From: Primula veris
Taxonomy: Eukaryota; Streptophyta; Magnoliopsida; Ericales; Primulaceae
Length of the DNA: 64,000 nucleotides
Assembly (NCBI GenBank): GCA_963682055.1
Contig: OY821746.1
Coordinates: forward strand, 30,074,481-30,138,480
Direction: 5' to 3'
Shown here: in pieces, positions 60,901 to 64,000 of the stretch
Numbering within the stretch: the first letter of the stretch is position 1
How the letters are laid out: each line of letters opens with the position of its first letter
Program-made: the position numbers and the translations under genes
Notes under the pieces: generated by a model
Seen by the model: only the letters and a program-made list of their open reading frames with translations
What the model was told of the DNA's origin: nothing
Database searches by the model: none

Positions 60901-62770
60901 GTTCCAGGCACTTACACCCCGCTGGTACTCACTCTGTTAAGTACAAGCGCACAAATACGAGAAAAAATAAAAATATTAAACAAATCAGTCCAAAACTTTG
61001 GAAAAATAGCATAAAAACTTGATCAATGCAACATTTAAGTTCAAGCACCGTCTCAAACCTGTGACATTGCTTCTTGCTCTGCAGATGGCATTTTCTTCAT
61101 CGCAAGTTGTGCAGCATCTTTAAGCTGAAAGGTAACAATAACAGTGAATATGAATATCTAAAAAATGACCTTTTCCCATTAAGTGCTAGTGAGAGCTTTT
61201 CATTCTCCAAAAGCAGTTTATTCAAGTTCATACCCATCAGAAGTGATATCAGCTTATTAAGCAGTATTCTAATCCAAAATCATTTTGTTGAAGTGTATGC
61301 CACCAAAAGTGAATCAATTCATTAAACAGCATTCCAATTAAGAATCAGTTAAGTGTATCCGTTAACAAATACTAATAAATGGGAAACAGGTTTTTCTTGT
61401 GCCTAAACGGGAATTAAGTTCAAAAGTGTCACTTAATGGCAATTTTTAAATAATGTGTACAAGAGAAAATACAGTGTAATGACACACTGATGGTAAACCT
61501 GAAGGGATTTCACACGATTCCACAATGGTGGCAAGCCACTGAATAGCTTCTTAACAGTAACCTCTGGAGGTCTAGCATTCTTGAAAAAAGAATGTTTTAG
61601 CAATTTCTCTGCTGTAGGCCTCTTCGTCTGGTCTTTCACCAAGCACATTGAAACCAATTCTTTGAAAGCCTGTTTACAACAAAACAAATTAGTTTAAACA
61701 AAACCAAATTTAGAGACCAGTAAGAGATCTGATCCTGTACAGAATGAGTAGGCCAACATGAACTAATACCTTAGAGAACTTCTTATCACGGTCATAATCA
61801 AGTCCGGGAGGGGCATTTTGTATGGTCATGAGGAGAACCTATGAAAGGAGAGTTTAAAAAATAAATAAAATTCAGTTATCCAATATCAACTTACGCTATT
61901 TTGTCCATTTAATAAGAGGCAATACCTTCATGGGAGGATACTTTGAAAAAGGTGCATGTCCATGGGCCAATTCCAGGGCAGTGATTCCGAACGACCAAAT
62001 ATCAGCCCTAAAAAAGATGCATTATTATTATTTAGCTCAAAATATCAACATATATGATTCAACCAAGAGTGGGTCATATCATAAACTGGGGAAGATACAA
62101 CTTATCCATGGCCTTCAAATACAGAAATAAAGTGGAAGAATACAGCACACATTCAGAAAATTTACTTGAAATTGTATCCACTTCCGGGCTGCAAGACCTC
62201 AGGTGCCATCCTACAAAAAGGAGAGAAATTCAAATTCATAACAAACTAAGAAATACAGTAAGATTTTGTAAAGTTGACAATTTTTTGCAGATCCATTTAC
62301 CAGCAAGGAGTTCCTACAAAAGTATTTCTTGACCGTTGTCTATCACCTCTATCAAACATGCACGCCGAAACACCAAAGTCAGCGAGCTTAACTTCCCCAT
62401 TAGCATCAAGGAGAATATTCCCAGCCTATAAAAACAAATATATATTCCAGACTGCAATTAATAAAGGTAGAAAAATAAATATAATTTAATGTGTATTCTC
62501 TGTGTTGACAATAACCTTAACATCTCTATGGATATGTCCATGGTGATGCAGGTATTCCAAAGCCTTGAGAGTTTCTTTCAGGATAGAACAAATAGCAGAC
62601 TCTTCAAATCCATCTTGATATGCAGTTTTCATTAAATGTAGGCACGAACCCTCGGCCATGAATGGCATGACCACCCAAAGATTATGTTCAACAACAAACG
62701 AGCAAAATGCCCTAATTGCGTTTGGGTGGTCTATCAAACTCATTGTCTGAGCTTCCCTCCTAATGTCATC
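54927..62770 (-). CDS. Ste20-like Ser/Thr kinase, OSR1/SPAK-related group (5' end off window)
   Basis: Twenty exons on the minus strand join in phase: 62516-62770, 62301-62425, 62166-62210, 61926-62007, 61770-61838, 61499-61669, 61059-61124, 60865-60933, 60712-60786, 60518-60579, 57406-57684, 56993-57129, 56763-56857, 56513-56572, 56334-56435, 56183-56234, 56036-56091, 55288-55352, 55144-55195 and 54927-54992. They give 660 residues. The fragment begins inside the kinase domain at [25 protein letters not shown] is at 81-88, DFGVSA at 101-106, GTPCWMAPE at about 124, then [16 protein letters not shown] and [15 protein letters not shown] regulatory half follows with [22 protein letters not shown], a [12 protein letters not shown] segment and a C-terminal coiled coil. 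The glycine loop and VAIK lysine must lie on exon(s) beyond 64000. Close relatives include BLUS1 and other plant Ste20-like kinases. Confidence 0.9.
55510..55990. repeat. GCGCTA-rich palindromic repeat in a kinase intron
   Basis: Begins ttaaaattcgcgctacgtagcgc and ends gcgataacgctatttaaaac, which are roughly inverted. The interior repeats gcgcta, aaaagcg and tagcg words, unlike any neighbour. A central stretch (55744-55815) has tRNA-like promoter features: agatggttgagac, then GGTTCGAAACTC, then a long T-run. Class uncertain: possible foldback element with a SINE-like or tRNA-like core. Confidence 0.5.
57685..58595. other. Left part of the 2.8 kb kinase intron
   Basis: Non-coding. From about 58240 it has words (gatttagtgacc, aaattttgatttagtg) that resemble the interior of the adjacent foldback element, so it may be a related older copy. 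Confidence 0.4.
58596..60201. mobile_element. 1.6 kb foldback element in a kinase intron
   Basis: Starts ATTATCACTTTTCCAGGAAG and ends with its inverted counterpart. Complementary blocks continue inward to a centre near 59355 (ggaaatgtcgaattt / aaattcgacattt), so the arms are each about 750 bp, diverged. No clear target duplication or transposase. Since the whole element lies in an intron it will be transcribed as a hairpin. Confidence 0.7.
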
Positions 62771-64000
62771 CTGAAATAGACGAGAATAAGTTTTCATGTC
62801 AGGGAATCGGCACAAAAGAAAATTTATTTTAGATATGACACATTCATCAATTATCCTCAATTTATGAGCCCAGGGTGGGAAGCAAAATAGTCGAAACCCT
62901 TAAATAAGTAAAGTATAGTGAAAATAATTTAAAATCAGAAAGGTGAGTCAAACAACAGAACAGAAATAACACAGAGAACAATAACAAACAAAAATGTAGA
63001 AGTGTAGACGTATAAGGTCAATTAAGGAGAAAAAAGTAAAAAGGGCATTAGGGTAATTGGCATACAGAGAGATTTTGCAAAGGGCGCATCAGGTATACCG
63101 CTAAAGCGTGTTTAGTACTTATAAATATTTAACCATCACATTTATGTTCCGCACATTAGATAATAGTTAGTTACATCAACGACTAAGTGAAGTGAGCATT
63201 GATTTCTTTGTAAGAAAATATTTGGTACACAATTTGATATTTAATGATCAATTCAACAACTTACAATGCCTTCACTTTTACTCCATTAAAGCCATTACAT
63301 ATGCTACATTTCCTGCCTTTTACCTTGACCTCATATCAACCACTCTTTAGGAAATTATTATCTTTCATAAGAATCTGAATGGCAAATCATAATTTCTTAG
63401 GTTGCAGATTTTTCCAACTTAACATCAGTTTCTCATCGAATCTCTACCTTCTAAAGCGAAGTCGGCCAGACTTAGAAAAACACATGCTTCAATAAATGTT
63501 CAACTGATCAAATACCTAGCCAACCTTAACCAACATAACAAAGACAAAGTCATAGATCCTAATATACTCCTGTAACTAAATATCCCAAACTTAGACAACC
63601 ACACTCTGACAAAAATATAGAGACTTAGGGACTAGGGGAAGTTTTGAGTTTCCCGGATCTCAAGCTTTTTCTAACAAGAAAAAACCAAACAAAACTGACC
63701 GGCCAAGTTTCTTACAGCTAAAAAGAATAAATAAATTCACTAATTCAGCTCGATATAAGTGTTCTATAAAAGATTCGAATATTCACGTACTCAAATCCAT
63801 CTTCTAAACAAACTCAAGATGCATCATTACGTCACTTTGCATGTTACAGCGACCACTCTCCTCAAACAACTAAACTGAATTGGAAAAAATCACACTTTTA
63901 AATCTAATCACAGGGACACACATTGTAACTCCTAATTCCACTAAAATCATGCAAAATCGATGTGTGTGTGTGTGCATATATGATATAATTAATATACATT
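62771..64000 (-). other. 5' intron of the Ste20-like kinase gene (continues off window)
   Basis: No exon encoding the missing kinase N-lobe was found on the minus strand. The acceptor CTATTTCAG borders the exon at 62770. A TG microsatellite lies at 63962-63975. Otherwise AT-rich and featureless. Confidence 0.5.

Noticed and set aside
62486..62860. Start of the Ste20-like kinase at the Met near 62860
   Set aside because: The first 30 residues of that frame are intron sequence read through a good acceptor (CTATTTCAG at 62771). The true N-lobe with glycine loop is missing and must lie beyond the window.

Overview
This is a 64 kb piece of an AT-rich flowering-plant nuclear genome, most likely a eudicot. 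The evidence is long multi-exon genes with GT-AG introns, plant-specific gene families, organelle transit peptides and dense plant transposon debris. No species can be named from the sequence alone. All exon models below were built by hand by joining open frames at GT/AG sites and checking phase.

Layout. 1-1092: end of a Ty3/Gypsy-type LTR retrotransposon on the minus strand (gag start, primer binding site, one LTR). 1093-5149: intergenic DNA with Stowaway and Tourist-like MITEs. 5166-13182 (+): an EFR3-type plasma-membrane scaffold protein in 19 coding exons. 15757-19894 (+): a WNK kinase of the WNK8/10 type in 7 exons. 20822-21755: a 934 bp MULE-type foldback element with a perfect 9 bp target duplication. 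23385-24959 (-): intronless organellar tyrosyl-tRNA synthetase. 25578-26881: two adjacent hAT MITEs. 27521-36766: a duplicated gene pair, each copy carrying a small secreted Cys-rich (defensin-like) gene and a Yippee-like gene. One Yippee copy is broken. Copia, hAT and MULE foldback insertions lie inside the region. 38188-38436: a Cassandra-like LTR carrying a 5S rRNA-like segment. 39399-46598 (+): a chloroplast-targeted coiled-coil membrane protein. Its 5.6 kb first intron holds a minisatellite that repeats the splice-donor junction, and this is split by a three-LTR tandem retrotransposon array. 47057-52482 (-): a second chloroplast-targeted membrane protein, convergent with the first, with a repeat-packed 2.6 kb first intron. 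54927-62770 (-): a Ste20/OSR1-SPAK-like kinase in 20 exons, whose first exon(s) lie beyond the right edge.

How the genes fit together. They are ordinary single-copy plant genes, not an operon. Two functional echoes are worth noting. A WNK kinase lies about 35 kb from a Ste20 kinase of the OSR1/SPAK-related group, and animal WNKs activate OSR1/SPAK. Two unrelated plastid membrane-protein genes are convergent, with coding ends 458 bp apart. The most unusual features are structural: duplicated splice donors, a tandem LTR array with minimal interiors, and several long inverted repeats that would transcribe as hairpins.
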